DNA of 64,000 nt from Bdellovibrio sp. 22V (GTDB lineage Bacteria > Bdellovibrionota > Bdellovibrionia > Bdellovibrionales > Bdellovibrionaceae). The stretch spans positions 1,550,001 to 1,614,000 of the forward strand of contig NZ_CP125854.1 of assembly GCF_030169785.1 (NCBI RefSeq), in the 5' to 3' direction. Both the position numbers and the translations under genes were made by a program. Of the stretch, positions 8,982-18,844 are shown piece by piece; the stretch's first letter is position 1, and every line of letters begins with the position of its first letter. Below the pieces are notes generated by a model. The model made no database searches. It was not told where the DNA came from and worked only from the letters and a program-made list of their open reading frames with translations.

Positions 8982-9736
8982 TCAAGCAAAACCGTGAATA
9001 AGATTTTCCCGTCAGCGGCACGAACGCCACGATAAGAAGAGACCCCTCGGTTTTCCTGGCGAGCATCCGAAGAGGTGAGGCTTTGCTCCACCACCACTTC
9101 ATCACCTAAATGCGTCTCTGCCAAAAAGTTTACCGAGTACGTCTTTAAAAGCAAAGCCTTGTGAAACTCAAACGGGATCGAGTCCAAAATCCATTGCGCA
9201 TACTTTGTGTTATTCACGTGTTGATTGATATCGAGATCGGAATTGCGCACGCGGTATTTTGCCCGTTTCTCATAACTTCCTTCCACGGCAATTTTTTGCG
9301 GAACAAGGCCGGAAGAGCGCTCCAAAGTGATATCCTGCCAGGGGCGGAGGTTTTGCGCTGGCAGAATTTTTTTCGTCGCCCGATCCAGAGCAAGCCAACT
9401 TGTCGAACACAGTCCGATCTCTTCGCCTTTGTCGTCTAAAAGTGCGAAATCACGGGTGACGAAAGCGCCTTCAGGTGGGCGCAACCATGTTTGAATTGTA
9501 ATAGTCTGCCCAAAGAGCGGCCACTTTCGCATTTGCAATACTTGGCGCGTGAGCACCCAGAAAAGGCCTTCTTTCTCCATATCGGCCATTCCAAAACCGA
9601 GATGTTCGGCATGCATCCATGCCGTTTCCTGGATAAGGTTAAGAGTTCCATACAGTCCCAGCTTGCCCTGAGGGTTCACAAGGAGGCTGGTGATTTGATA
9701 TTTTTCCGTCCAAGGGGCGTTCGGTTTTCTGTCCAT
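8966..9736 (-). CDS. Acyl-ACP thioesterase (FatA-like, double hotdog)
   Basis: 256 residues from the ATG at 9736 (MDRKPNAPW); an alternative upstream start adds 16 basic residues. The first hotdog contains GLFWVLTRQVLQM, typical of acyl-ACP thioesterases. The second contains DINQHVNNTKYAQWILDS, the HVNN motif that carries the catalytic Asn and His of plant FatA/FatB and bacterial homologues. It would release free fatty acids from acyl carrier protein in the cytoplasm. It is the first gene of a two-gene operon with the DOMON-like protein, and the intergenic 9737-9932 region is a divergent promoter shared with the XRE gene. Confidence 0.85.
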   Translation of the reverse strand: MDRKPNAPWTEKYQITSLLVNPQGKLGLYGTLNLIQETAWMHAEHLGFGMADMEKEGLFWVLTRQVLQMRKWPLFGQTITIQTWLRPPEGAFVTRDFALLDDKGEEIGLCSTSWLALDRATKKILPAQNLRPWQDITLERSSGLVPQKIAVEGSYEKRAKYRVRNSDLDINQHVNNTKYAQWILDSIPFEFHKALLLKTYSVNFLAETHLGDEVVVEQSLTSSDARQENRGVSSYRGVRAADGKILFTVLLEWERK

Positions 9737-9932
9737 GATCTTATTTTTCCATAATTTTTTGTGAGAAAACATGAAATAACTCATATATCAAACATAGAAA
9801 TTGCAAAAAAACACAAAGTAATTTAGACCAAACAATGTATACTATATTTAGAAACTCGCTCGAAGCTTAAAGCAAATACTTGTCACGTTCCGCGGGTTGT
9901 GTTTAAGCTTAAGCATTGTTAGGAAAAAACTC

Positions 9933-10211
9933 ATGAGACAAAAAAATATGTTAGCAGATTTCTTGAAGCAAAAGCGTGTGTCAGCTGGCCTTTCACAAAG
10001 AGACGTGGCTGATAAATTGGGCTACTCTACTCCGCAGTTCATTTCTAACTGGGAAAGAGGCGTTTCTCATCCACCAATTAATGCTCTTAAAAAATTGGGT
10101 GAGCTTTACAAAGTGTCCGCTGACGATCTTTTTGAAGTGACTTTGAATGCAACTATTCAAGAGGTTACTCAAGATCTTCGTCGCAAATTCGCAAGCAGTA
10201 AAGCGCGCTAA
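9933..10211 (+). CDS. Small XRE-family transcription regulator
   Basis: 92 residues from the ATG at 9933, which has AGGAAAAA upstream. Almost the whole protein is one helix-turn-helix domain: LADFLKQKRVSAGLSQRDVA, then KLGYSTPQFISNWERG (recognition helix) and PPINALKKLGELYKVSADDLF. A short basic tail (QDLRRKFASSKAR) follows. It should bind DNA as a dimer. It is divergent from the thioesterase operon and followed, after a terminator, by the unknown gene at 10305. Its targets are unknown; autoregulation from the shared upstream region is a reasonable guess. Confidence 0.88.
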   Translation: MRQKNMLADFLKQKRVSAGLSQRDVADKLGYSTPQFISNWERGVSHPPINALKKLGELYKVSADDLFEVTLNATIQEVTQDLRRKFASSKAR

Positions 10212-10241
10212 TCTTGAATTTTAATGACTTTATGATCGTAA

Positions 10242-10272
10242 AAAGAGCTCCAAACTGGGGCTCTTTCTATTT
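10242..10272 (+). terminator. Rho-independent terminator after the XRE gene
   Basis: AAAGAGCTCC and GGGGCTCTTT form a 10-bp stem with one mismatch around a 5-nt loop (10242-10266), followed by CTATTTCT. Only about 35 bp separate it from the next start at 10305, so that gene depends on readthrough or on a promoter inside the hairpin region. Confidence 0.65.
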
Positions 10273-10304
10273 CTAGGTCAATAAATAAGAGTTTGATTCA
10301 TTTT

Positions 10305-10967
10305 ATGACGCCGCAAACATCTCATTCTCTTGCAACTCAATTTCGAGCCCTTAGTGAAGAGCTCTGCCGTTTTATTGAAGAAGAGGGTTTGGCTGTTCGA
10401 CCTTACGCCACTCCAACCCTTCCTTATTTCTTTCAGCTGGATGAAGAAACACAAAAAGAAGTCGTCGGTCGTTTAAGTGATTACCTGAACATCTGTCGTT
10501 CCGTTTACAAGGAAGGCCATCAGCTTAAAGAAAGCTCTTTCTTTATTCGTAAAGCCCTGGAGTACTACGGCTACGAATACAACCCGAATCTTTTTGAGTT
10601 CTTGCGGAACGGCCGTGATGTAGGAGAGTTCTATACTCTTCATCACACGCAGTTTTTCCGCACGTTGAATTATTTTGAGTTTACAAGTTATACAATCGAA
10701 GACATTTACTGCCGTCAATGGATTCATCTCTATCAACGTGACGAAGAAATTTCTCAACTTATGTTCACGAAAATCACAACACTGGTGAAAGAAAATCCGC
10801 AAGGCAGCCTGTATTTTTCGCACCCGCATGTTTTGAAAGAGCGGGCGTCTTTAGAGCGTATCGAGCTGCACATCAACGGCCATCATATTTCCTGTTTAAG
10901 AAAAGACGGGGAAGTGCAGGCTTTGACTTCAATCATTAGCTGCGAAGCTGAATACCAAACTACTTAA
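10305..10967 (+). CDS. Unknown soluble protein, paralogue of 39773-40444
   Basis: 220 residues from the ATG at 10305; a TTG four codons earlier is also in frame. No signal peptide or membrane segment, rich in Glu, Tyr and Phe. The central part (FYTLHHTQFFRTLNYFEFTSYTIEDIY, residues about 110-135) matches the protein at 39773 position by position: FxxY, QxFR, N-aromatic-FEF-x-SYT-x-E, then a Trp and L-aromatic-xR. The two proteins also share similar length and helical layout. I know no named family. The pair could be a lineage-specific signalling or structural family. It lies downstream of an XRE regulator and converges on the Omp85 gene with a 5-bp gap. Confidence 0.8.
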   Translation: MTPQTSHSLATQFRALSEELCRFIEEEGLAVRPYATPTLPYFFQLDEETQKEVVGRLSDYLNICRSVYKEGHQLKESSFFIRKALEYYGYEYNPNLFEFLRNGRDVGEFYTLHHTQFFRTLNYFEFTSYTIEDIYCRQWIHLYQRDEEISQLMFTKITTLVKENPQGSLYFSHPHVLKERASLERIELHINGHHISCLRKDGEVQALTSIISCEAEYQTT

Positions 10968-10972
10968 ATTTC

Positions 10973-13762
10973 TTAGAACGTTCCGATAGATAAGTGGAAG
11001 CGCCAAGGTTCTTCGTCAGGACGGGCATCCAACTTCCAAGCCCATTCTAAGCTCAGAGGACCCACGGGCGTGTTATAGCGCACGCCAAAGCCGGCAGAGT
11101 CACGATAGTAATCGGTGAACTCAAGGTCTTGGATTTTCACGTAACCACCGTCATAGAAAACCGCGCCGCCAAGATTTTCATAAATACCTAGGGGAAAGCG
11201 CAGTTCCGATTTAAACAAGCCCATCACGGATTCAGTTGTTAGATAATACGTGGATTGACTGTCGCTCAAACCGAGGTCGTTACGGTTCGGGAAGACCTCT
11301 TGGGTTCCGGCTTCGTAACCGCGAATCGTGGATTGACCACCAAGAGTGAAACCTTTTTTATCCCAAGGAACGCCGCCATCAGGTTCATCGCTCAAGTTTT
11401 GCAGATAGCCGCCGCGCACTTGATTCGCCCACACAACCGGCTGTCCTGTGATACGGCCCAGAGTGGAGTAGTGGGTGAAACTCAACGTCGTTCTCCAGTA
11501 TTTGATCGTGCGACTGCTGCCGATATTGGGGTCTGAATACTCGGCATTCCAGCGCGTGAAGTTTCCACGTGTCGGGTTGAAGGGATTGTCACGGAAGTCG
11601 ATATCCAGTGTCGGTCCCGTCGTCGCGATATCCTGAGTTACGGAAGGGAACTTGTCAGACAAGCTAAAGTCTTTGATTGTTGCCAAAGACCAGACATCCC
11701 AGATACCCAGAATATGCGACGTAAAGTCTTTTTCGATCGAATACGTTGTCGAGTTCACTTCCGAGATCTTTTCCAAATCATAGTCCGTCACAGTTTGCGA
11801 CCGAGATACGTTGATACGACCGCGCAGACGCGAGCCGAAAAGATAAGGCTCTAAGTAACCAAGCACGATGCGGCTTTCGAGGTATTTAAGATCGGCGATA
11901 TTATAATTACCTTCCACACGCGCGGAAACTCCGCGGCCTGTACCAAAGAGGTTGCGGTAGGCAACGCCGATGTAACCACGCAAAGTCAGTGTTCTTTCAT
12001 TCGTCGCACCGGCACCCATCGAGAAGATGCCCGGATCACGCTCGCTGACTTTCACAAGCACAGTGCGATTCGCGACGTTGGTTTTTTCTTCCAGAGTGCG
12101 CACTTCGACAGTTCCGAAAAATCCTGTGCGCTGCAGGCGGGCCGTGGACTCGTCGATTTTGTACGGAGTCACAAGATCGCCTTCTTTAAACTCAAGCTCT
12201 TTCCGAATGACAGAGTCTTTTGTGAAGTCGTTGCCCTCAAGGATGATGGAGGCGACGCGGACTTGCGGACCTTCAAGAATTTTGAAGTTCAGCTGCGCTT
12301 GCGTGTTGGATTCATCATACGTGACCAGGTCTTCACGCTCGTTCAGAAGAATCATCTCGATGTAACCGCGATCGCGATAAAATTCTTTAAGGCGGCCAAT
12401 CGCGTTTTCAATTTGGTTCAGACGTAAAGCGCCTGGTTCCAAACGCGTGGCTTTCAAAAGCTCTTCTTTGCTAAAGTCTTTATTGCCTGAAAAATTAATG
12501 GATTGAATCTGAGTCAGCGGGCCTTCATCCAAGTTCACGTGCAAAGTGACTTCGTTTTTTTCTTTATTGTACTGTGTGCGCGTAGAAACGATTTTGGCCT
12601 GTAAGAAGCCGTTGTTTTGCAGTTCAAGCGTCAGGTTTTTAAGTCCGGTTTCAAAATCGTCTTTATTGTAGTGGCCGCTATCAATAAGTTTCGAGCTGTG
12701 GTTTTCAATAAAGTTCGCATAATAGCGTTCGCTTTTTGTAAAGCGGCCGGTGACGGCAATCTTTTGGATTTTAACTTTCGGGCCTTCCTCAATGAAGAAC
12801 GTCACTTTGCGCTGGAAAGGCTTTTCTTCTTTCTCCTCGAACTTAACGTCGACGCGGGCATGACCTTCCGAAAGGTAATAGTTGCGAATTTTCTGCGCAA
12901 GTTCCGATCCGACGGAAGGATTCGCCGAATAGAAATTATCCAAGTCCAAAGCATTGCGAATCTTGCGCACCGTAAGAATTTTCACGCCCTGGAAGTCGAA
13001 CGTATATTTGTCCGTTTTTTCCAGACGATAAAGCAGGGTGACAAGAGATTCGTCAGCGTTGAACTCGGTCGTCGGTCCTAAAATATCCGCACGGATGTAG
13101 CGCTCTTCAATAAGAAACTCGCGCGCCTTTTTTTGCAAGTCGGCGAGGTTCTTTTCTGTAAACGGATCGTTGAGATAACTTGTGAGTTCCTTCGCCACGG
13201 CATGGTTTAAAGTCGCATTCGTACTTTGCAAAAGGATATTGCCGATGCGAGTAAGCTTGTTCTCTGTGATTTTGACGTTGATGCCGACTTGGTCGTTGTC
13301 CTCAGGAGGCATTTCAATATCAACAACCGCGTTTAAGTAACCTCTTTCGCGATAAATCTGACGGATTTTTTCGCCGCCTTCAGCCAAAGCGTCTTGATCA
13401 AAGACGTCTCCTTGTTTTACGCCGAATGCATTTTCCGTCTCGTTGTCGGAAATATTATTCACGCCCGAGAATTCGATTTTTGAAATACGTCGCGTTTTTT
13501 GGAAATCCAAGCGGTAAGGGCCAGTGCCACCGTCGTCATAGACGCGTAAGAATTTGTAATCGGGCTTGAGTTGCAAAAAGCGCAGAATCTCGTCGACTTG
13601 ATCCAATGGGATCTTTTCGTTTTGCACTTGCGGGAAGCGTTTGACCAGCTCGGCTTGAACGTCGCTAGGCAAATTCGAATAATTCAAAGTCTTCTTCGCC
13701 CACACCGGGCCGCTGAAGGAAAGCACTAAAAGAAGATTTGCGAGGGTTCTGAAATGAGGCAC
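10973..13762 (-). CDS. Omp85-family outer-membrane assembly protein (TamA-like), about six POTRA domains
   Basis: 929 residues starting at a GTG (13762) that shares one base with the TamB stop (TAGTG). Signal peptide to about residue 22 (VWA). Repeated POTRA-like units then follow, starting near residues 70, 156, 241, 321, 407 and 490; many end in EGP or a similar turn. The C-terminal barrel starts near residue 570 and contains the Omp85 loop signature IRGYEAG. TamA normally has three POTRAs and BamA five, so six is unusual. Being coupled to tamB argues for a TamA-type role in outer-membrane protein or lipid transport, while a BamA role cannot be excluded. Confidence 0.9.
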   Translation of the reverse strand: MPHFRTLANLLLVLSFSGPVWAKKTLNYSNLPSDVQAELVKRFPQVQNEKIPLDQVDEILRFLQLKPDYKFLRVYDDGGTGPYRLDFQKTRRISKIEFSGVNNISDNETENAFGVKQGDVFDQDALAEGGEKIRQIYRERGYLNAVVDIEMPPEDNDQVGINVKITENKLTRIGNILLQSTNATLNHAVAKELTSYLNDPFTEKNLADLQKKAREFLIEERYIRADILGPTTEFNADESLVTLLYRLEKTDKYTFDFQGVKILTVRKIRNALDLDNFYSANPSVGSELAQKIRNYYLSEGHARVDVKFEEKEEKPFQRKVTFFIEEGPKVKIQKIAVTGRFTKSERYYANFIENHSSKLIDSGHYNKDDFETGLKNLTLELQNNGFLQAKIVSTRTQYNKEKNEVTLHVNLDEGPLTQIQSINFSGNKDFSKEELLKATRLEPGALRLNQIENAIGRLKEFYRDRGYIEMILLNEREDLVTYDESNTQAQLNFKILEGPQVRVASIILEGNDFTKDSVIRKELEFKEGDLVTPYKIDESTARLQRTGFFGTVEVRTLEEKTNVANRTVLVKVSERDPGIFSMGAGATNERTLTLRGYIGVAYRNLFGTGRGVSARVEGNYNIADLKYLESRIVLGYLEPYLFGSRLRGRINVSRSQTVTDYDLEKISEVNSTTYSIEKDFTSHILGIWDVWSLATIKDFSLSDKFPSVTQDIATTGPTLDIDFRDNPFNPTRGNFTRWNAEYSDPNIGSSRTIKYWRTTLSFTHYSTLGRITGQPVVWANQVRGGYLQNLSDEPDGGVPWDKKGFTLGGQSTIRGYEAGTQEVFPNRNDLGLSDSQSTYYLTTESVMGLFKSELRFPLGIYENLGGAVFYDGGYVKIQDLEFTDYYRDSAGFGVRYNTPVGPLSLEWAWKLDARPDEEPWRFHLSIGTF

Positions 13763-16700
13763 TACTTAAACTCCCTCTTAAACTCAAGATCCAAACCGAA
13801 CACGCTTTGCGCCGCCGGCTGCGTGTTTTGCAACGTCGTATTGTCTTCGGCTCCGCGGTTTTCGTACGAACCGATCGCAGTCCAGTTGCTATTTAGGAAG
13901 TATTCTAATTTCAAATCATAAGACGAGGAGTCACCCACAGGACGGCTGCCTGACATTTTTACGCGTTCTGAAAGCGGGCGGCTCAAAGTGATTTTAGGTA
14001 CCGAGATATTGCGAGTGGAATCGTACTCGGAAGTCACTTGCACGTTGACGCCCAAAGCGCTTTCAGTAAAGCGGCTGATCGGTTTTGCGAGAACCGCACC
14101 GCCGATCTCTGCACCCAGCTGTTCCGCTTGTTGGCGGGACTGCATGTTTTGTTCCATCGACGACGAAGTGATGCCAAGAGCGATCAAAGAAATAATATCT
14201 TGTTCCGACAGAGGCGGCACCGAGTTCAAGCGAATCGCCAGATTTTTGGCCGTTCCCTGCGCAATCACCGTGATGTCATATTCATCGATACGTGAAATCG
14301 CGGACACATAAAGATTCGGATTGATTTCGTCTGGATCCGTAAACTCGACAATGCCGCTTTGCACGTTAAAGACTTTGTCTTTAAAGATCAGCTTTGAATT
14401 TTTATCCATGGCGATTTTGCCAAGCAGAACCGGATTTCCCGGAGGCCCTTTCACTTGCAGATTTCCGTTCACAGAGCCGTCGATCAGCGAGTTCTTAACG
14501 ATAATATTTCGCTCCATAATGAGCTGCAAATCCAAAATCACCGGTTCGAAATTGCTCTCTTTGATCACTTTCGGAAGATACAAGCTTTGACGGACCCCCG
14601 CCACACCGCCGTCTTCGGTGAATTCTTTTTCAACCACGCCGTTTGAGATAAAGTACGTTCCCGATAGAACAAACGGGAACCAGCGCCCTGCAAATAATAA
14701 ATCCGCACGACCGCTGCTTTTCACTTTATCTGGTACGTTGAAAGTAACACCTTCCATATGCAAACGGATCGAGGTCGGAAGATCTTTGATGCCGTTGATC
14801 GAAACGCCGCCGTCGCCTGAAAGAGTCCCGCCGGCGATATTTCCTTTGATCGAGTTGATCAGGATTTTACTTTGTGAGAATACCACATCCGTTGAAAGTT
14901 TCTCGATCGGGTGCGGGAAACCTTTGATTTTTATAAACGTATTGCGTGTATTCGCATTTCCAATCACTTCCGGTTTAAGAAGCGGTCCCGAAACAGTCGC
15001 CGTTACATCGACGGGACCACCGAGATCTTCCAAGAATGGTGTGAAGATTTGGAACAAACGCAGATCCGCTTTCAGATTCAATCCTACGTTCAGGTTCTGC
15101 GAAGTGAAATTTTCACCGCGCAAAGAAAGGGAGTTTTGTGGTCCTTCCAAACGGAAGTTACGGATATTCATAAGACCGTTGTCGCTTGTGATCTCCATCG
15201 GCCCTTGGTTGCTGAAGCTCATCGGCCCGCGTTTTAACGAGAAATTCTGGATCGTTAACTTGCCCGTGGATTTAAAAAGCTCGCCGCTTTCAGAGCGCAG
15301 ATCAATCGTCGAAGTCAAATTGGACTGATATTCATTGGCAAGGCTTGCTCCGCCGACAATGCCCAGGAGGTTTGAGAAATTCCAGTTGAGCGTTTTCATT
15401 TTTACGATCAACGGCGCTTTTCTTTCAAATGGAATCTGGAACTCACCTTGAACTTTGTCGCCAAACAAGCTGAGCTGCGCACTGAAGGCGTCTTTATTGG
15501 TGCGCAAGATAAAATTCGAGTTTGGAAATTCTTGTTCTTCAAGGAAGGTGTCGGTGATGGCGCCTTTGACTAAAATATTTGGCGAGGTCACGGCGTCTTT
15601 AAGTTCCGCTGCGAAATTCAAATTACCTGCGATGGTCGAATTGATTTTGTTGATGAAGTCGGACTCTTCCAGTTTCCAGTTTTTACCGTCGGCATAAAGG
15701 TTCATGATTTGTGTATTGCCGATACCGCCTTGAACCGTGACCGTGCTGGCGCCTTTTTGCAGAATCACGTTGTCAGCGCGAATATTTCCGTTATCCGCGG
15801 AAGCATTGAAAATCAACGAGTCAAAAATCTCGGGCCCGATGATGACTTTCTTAAACGCGGACTCCAAATGATAATTCATGCGCCAGAAGTTGAGCGGGCC
15901 GTCGACGCGCGCCTTGGCTGCGCCCAAACCTTGAACCGCGAAGGGGAGTTTGTAAATGCGTTCAAAGACCACGGCAATGTCAGCCAAGTCGGCGGTGGGG
16001 ATGCTGAATTCGCCGCCCAAAGTGTTTTTATTTAAATTCACTTCAAGATCACCCAAGTACTGAGTTTTGTTGACGGCTCCGGCGATGTCTTCAAACAACA
16101 AACGGCCGCCACGGTATTTTAGTTTCGTGATTAGATTTCCTAGGGAGAAATCTTCAAACACGAAGTTGCGTGCATTAAGACTCATATCAAAGATCGCCGC
16201 GTTTGAATCGCCGGAAGTGGAACCGTCAATACTGGCAAAACCCTGCAGCTTTAAGCCGGCAAGATTTTTAATATCTTTCATATCGAGTTTTTTCGTGCCG
16301 TAATTGATTCTAAATCCTGTGGCAAAATCAATCACGCCGTCCGTTGCCCCTGAGCTGTCGCCGACAGAAAGGTTCGCGGCATAACTGACCGCTTTCGTCG
16401 TCACTTGCACTTGGCCTTGTGCCGTTAAACGACCGACATTGAGAATCGCAGTGCCCTTGCTGTTGTTTGCCGACTTCACCCACAAGTCCTGGCCTGACAT
16501 ACGAACACCGGTGCAGGTCACTTGGAAAGTCGGGTAGATCTGTCCTTCGCAAGGAAGTTCTGCGGCGATTTCAACACCGACAGGAATTCCGCCTAAGTCC
16601 AAACTCTGAAATAATTTTTGCAGATCTAGATTCGGAACGGAGATTTTAGATTTGAATTGGTAGCTGCGATCCAATTCAATTTCCGATTTTGTTAATACCG

Positions 16701-17718
16701 CTTCACCAGCCGGGTGTTGCACTTTCACTTCAGACAAACGGATGATCTGGTCTTTGTATTCACCTTGGATGCGCGAGTCACCCAATTCGAATTTATCAAT
16801 AACCAAAGCGCGCGTGTTAATGTCCGCTTTCGCGACGATGTTATCAAGACCGTCAAAGCGGCCTTCCACTTCCGTATTCAGCTCGCCTGAAAAAGCGGGA
16901 AGTTTGACGTTTAGTTTTTTCAATTCTTTTTGGACGTCACTTAGATTGATTTTTGCCGAAAGATCTAAAACTCCGGAAGGACGAATCAAGACCTGACTGA
17001 ATTTCGTCAACTCACCACGCGCCAGAAGTTCGGACTCGTCCAAGCGCAGACCCAATTGAATAATTCGCAAAGACTGGCGAGTCAGATACAAGTGCGTGTC
17101 GAGCGAACCCTGGAAGTGCCCCATACGAGTTAAACCCAGATCCAAAGAAGGAATGTTCACCTTCGCCGTCAGGTTTTTCCCCATGTTTGTAACAAGGAGG
17201 TCGCCGCTTTTGACCGTGACATCGAATTTCAATTCTTGCGAACTGACTTTGACATGGATGTTTTGCAAAAAGATCCTTTGCAAAGGAAGCTGTTCCAATT
17301 GATTGAAGATTGCATCCATTGGAAGTTCTTTGGGCGGCGTATCTTTCTTCATGAACGGATCGACATTGATATCCGCTTCCGGAGAATCCACAACAATCGC
17401 AGAAAGTTTGAGCTTTCCCGCAAGAAGATGGAAAACGTCGATGTAAATGCGCACACTCGCCACTTTGATCTGACGAAGACTTTCCGCCAATTCGCCTTTG
17501 CCCGTGACTTCAATTCCTTCCAACGTCGCCGACGGACGGAAAAGTTTCAGATGAAGTTTCTCTGCACGAATATTTACGGGAAGAGAATTTGCTGAATAAG
17601 TTTGAATTTGATTGAGGGCCCAGCTTTCAACTTGCGGAGCCACCCACCACGAAAGCACTAACCATAAAACTAAGAAGCCCGCCAGCGGCGTGATAAGAAT
17701 CCAGAAAGCGCGCTTCAT
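13762..17718 (-). CDS. TamB-like inner-membrane-anchored envelope-spanning protein
   Basis: 1318 residues from the ATG at 17718, which overlaps the previous stop as ATGA. One N-terminal membrane helix (residues about 3-22) is followed by more than 1000 residues of AsmA/TamB-type beta-strand repeats and a C-terminal DUF490-like part. That part has LSEQDIISLIALGI, GVNVQVTSEYD and LSRPLSERVKMSGSRPVGD. Such proteins form a long hydrophobic groove bridging inner and outer membranes and work with TamA, or in bulk phospholipid transport. Position between an unknown gene and the Omp85 gene, both coupled, supports a single complex. Confidence 0.9.
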   Translation of the reverse strand: MKRAFWILITPLAGFLVLWLVLSWWVAPQVESWALNQIQTYSANSLPVNIRAEKLHLKLFRPSATLEGIEVTGKGELAESLRQIKVASVRIYIDVFHLLAGKLKLSAIVVDSPEADINVDPFMKKDTPPKELPMDAIFNQLEQLPLQRIFLQNIHVKVSSQELKFDVTVKSGDLLVTNMGKNLTAKVNIPSLDLGLTRMGHFQGSLDTHLYLTRQSLRIIQLGLRLDESELLARGELTKFSQVLIRPSGVLDLSAKINLSDVQKELKKLNVKLPAFSGELNTEVEGRFDGLDNIVAKADINTRALVIDKFELGDSRIQGEYKDQIIRLSEVKVQHPAGEAVLTKSEIELDRSYQFKSKISVPNLDLQKLFQSLDLGGIPVGVEIAAELPCEGQIYPTFQVTCTGVRMSGQDLWVKSANNSKGTAILNVGRLTAQGQVQVTTKAVSYAANLSVGDSSGATDGVIDFATGFRINYGTKKLDMKDIKNLAGLKLQGFASIDGSTSGDSNAAIFDMSLNARNFVFEDFSLGNLITKLKYRGGRLLFEDIAGAVNKTQYLGDLEVNLNKNTLGGEFSIPTADLADIAVVFERIYKLPFAVQGLGAAKARVDGPLNFWRMNYHLESAFKKVIIGPEIFDSLIFNASADNGNIRADNVILQKGASTVTVQGGIGNTQIMNLYADGKNWKLEESDFINKINSTIAGNLNFAAELKDAVTSPNILVKGAITDTFLEEQEFPNSNFILRTNKDAFSAQLSLFGDKVQGEFQIPFERKAPLIVKMKTLNWNFSNLLGIVGGASLANEYQSNLTSTIDLRSESGELFKSTGKLTIQNFSLKRGPMSFSNQGPMEITSDNGLMNIRNFRLEGPQNSLSLRGENFTSQNLNVGLNLKADLRLFQIFTPFLEDLGGPVDVTATVSGPLLKPEVIGNANTRNTFIKIKGFPHPIEKLSTDVVFSQSKILINSIKGNIAGGTLSGDGGVSINGIKDLPTSIRLHMEGVTFNVPDKVKSSGRADLLFAGRWFPFVLSGTYFISNGVVEKEFTEDGGVAGVRQSLYLPKVIKESNFEPVILDLQLIMERNIIVKNSLIDGSVNGNLQVKGPPGNPVLLGKIAMDKNSKLIFKDKVFNVQSGIVEFTDPDEINPNLYVSAISRIDEYDITVIAQGTAKNLAIRLNSVPPLSEQDIISLIALGITSSSMEQNMQSRQQAEQLGAEIGGAVLAKPISRFTESALGVNVQVTSEYDSTRNISVPKITLSRPLSERVKMSGSRPVGDSSSYDLKLEYFLNSNWTAIGSYENRGAEDNTTLQNTQPAAQSVFGLDLEFKREFK

Positions 17719-18767
17719 TGCCCACCACTCCAAATGCTCAGAAGAGCACTCGCCGCGCGATAGTGTGGACGGGAAGCCAGCAAGCCTTCCATCACTTCAA
17801 TCGCCGTGTGTTTTTGACCCAAGCCCCACAGGGCTTGCGCGCGCAGGTAAGCCGTCGCAAAAAAAGTTTCCGGTTCGTGAGCGAGTGTCAGCTCAACGCG
17901 GGAGATCTCATTTAGCAACTCCACGAAGCGACGGCATTTCAGCAAGACTTCCAAACGGAACCACAAAAGCGTTTCGGTTTCTTCGTTGCTATAGTTCAAA
18001 AGAGACAAAGACGCTTCGTAAGCCTCCAGCATGAAGGCGGCGATCGAAAAATCAAAAGCCATTTCCGGTAACTGCTCGGCATGTTCGTGAAAACTTGTCA
18101 TCAGCGCTTCGAGGGCGGCTTCCACTTCCGGATCTTTGGGAATGAAGTCGGTTTTCACGGTGCGCGCTTTGGGTGAACGTCTTTGCAAGACTTCTAAAGC
18201 GTAACGCTGTTTGTGTTCGTTCACCTCGGCGCGAATTTCTTTGTCGCCGGGATAGAGCTTCTGCAAACGCTGCAAAAGATTTTTCTCTTGTTCGTACAAC
18301 TGCTGAGTTCGCAGTGTGATCAACTGATCCAAGAGCTGTCTTTTGTTGTTCAGATAATCTTTGTGAATTTTATATTTACGATTGCTGCGCCATTCGCCGA
18401 ACTCAGAGAGTTGTTTGTTCAGTGCTTGCGAGCGAGCTGCTTCCGATTCCGCGTGATCTTCAACGATGCCCTCAATCAACGCGCGCAAAGTTTTTTCTTC
18501 CAAGTCTTCCGATAACGGGCCTAGTGCTTCGATGAAGTACGGCCAAGGAATTGGAAAGCTTTCGTTATCGATGTGACGAAGAACAAATTCGACAAGTTTC
18601 AAAGATTGGCGTGATTGAATTAAAAAACGCGCGAGAGAGTTGATGTTGTCGAGTGTGAAACGATCCGGATTGGATTCGAGGCTTTGGATAAGACGGTCTG
18701 CCACCTGGTCGAGTTCTTCAACCTCATTGAGTAAATTTTGAATTTCCAACTCAATATATGTGGACAC
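17715..18767 (-). CDS. Unknown helical-repeat protein, first gene of the tamB-tamA operon
   Basis: 350 residues from a GTG at 18767 with a GGAGG ribosome site 5 nt upstream. No signal peptide or membrane helix. Highly charged and almost all helical: an acidic N-terminal part, a likely coiled coil around residues 110-200 (NKRQLLDQLITLRTQQLYEQ region), and TPR-like helices at the end (AYLRAQALWGLGQKHTAIEV). I do not recognise a named family. Its stop overlaps the tamB start by 4 nt, so production is tied to TamB. It may be a cytoplasmic partner for the TamB N-terminus or an unrelated passenger. Confidence 0.75.
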   Translation of the reverse strand: MSTYIELEIQNLLNEVEELDQVADRLIQSLESNPDRFTLDNINSLARFLIQSRQSLKLVEFVLRHIDNESFPIPWPYFIEALGPLSEDLEEKTLRALIEGIVEDHAESEAARSQALNKQLSEFGEWRSNRKYKIHKDYLNNKRQLLDQLITLRTQQLYEQEKNLLQRLQKLYPGDKEIRAEVNEHKQRYALEVLQRRSPKARTVKTDFIPKDPEVEAALEALMTSFHEHAEQLPEMAFDFSIAAFMLEAYEASLSLLNYSNEETETLLWFRLEVLLKCRRFVELLNEISRVELTLAHEPETFFATAYLRAQALWGLGQKHTAIEVMEGLLASRPHYRAASALLSIWSGGQ

Positions 18768-18844
18768 CGAGCCTCCGCGACCAAACCCCTCTTATTTTGC
18801 GATAAAATTGAGTGGTTGCGGAGACTTAATACGATGCGCTAGAC

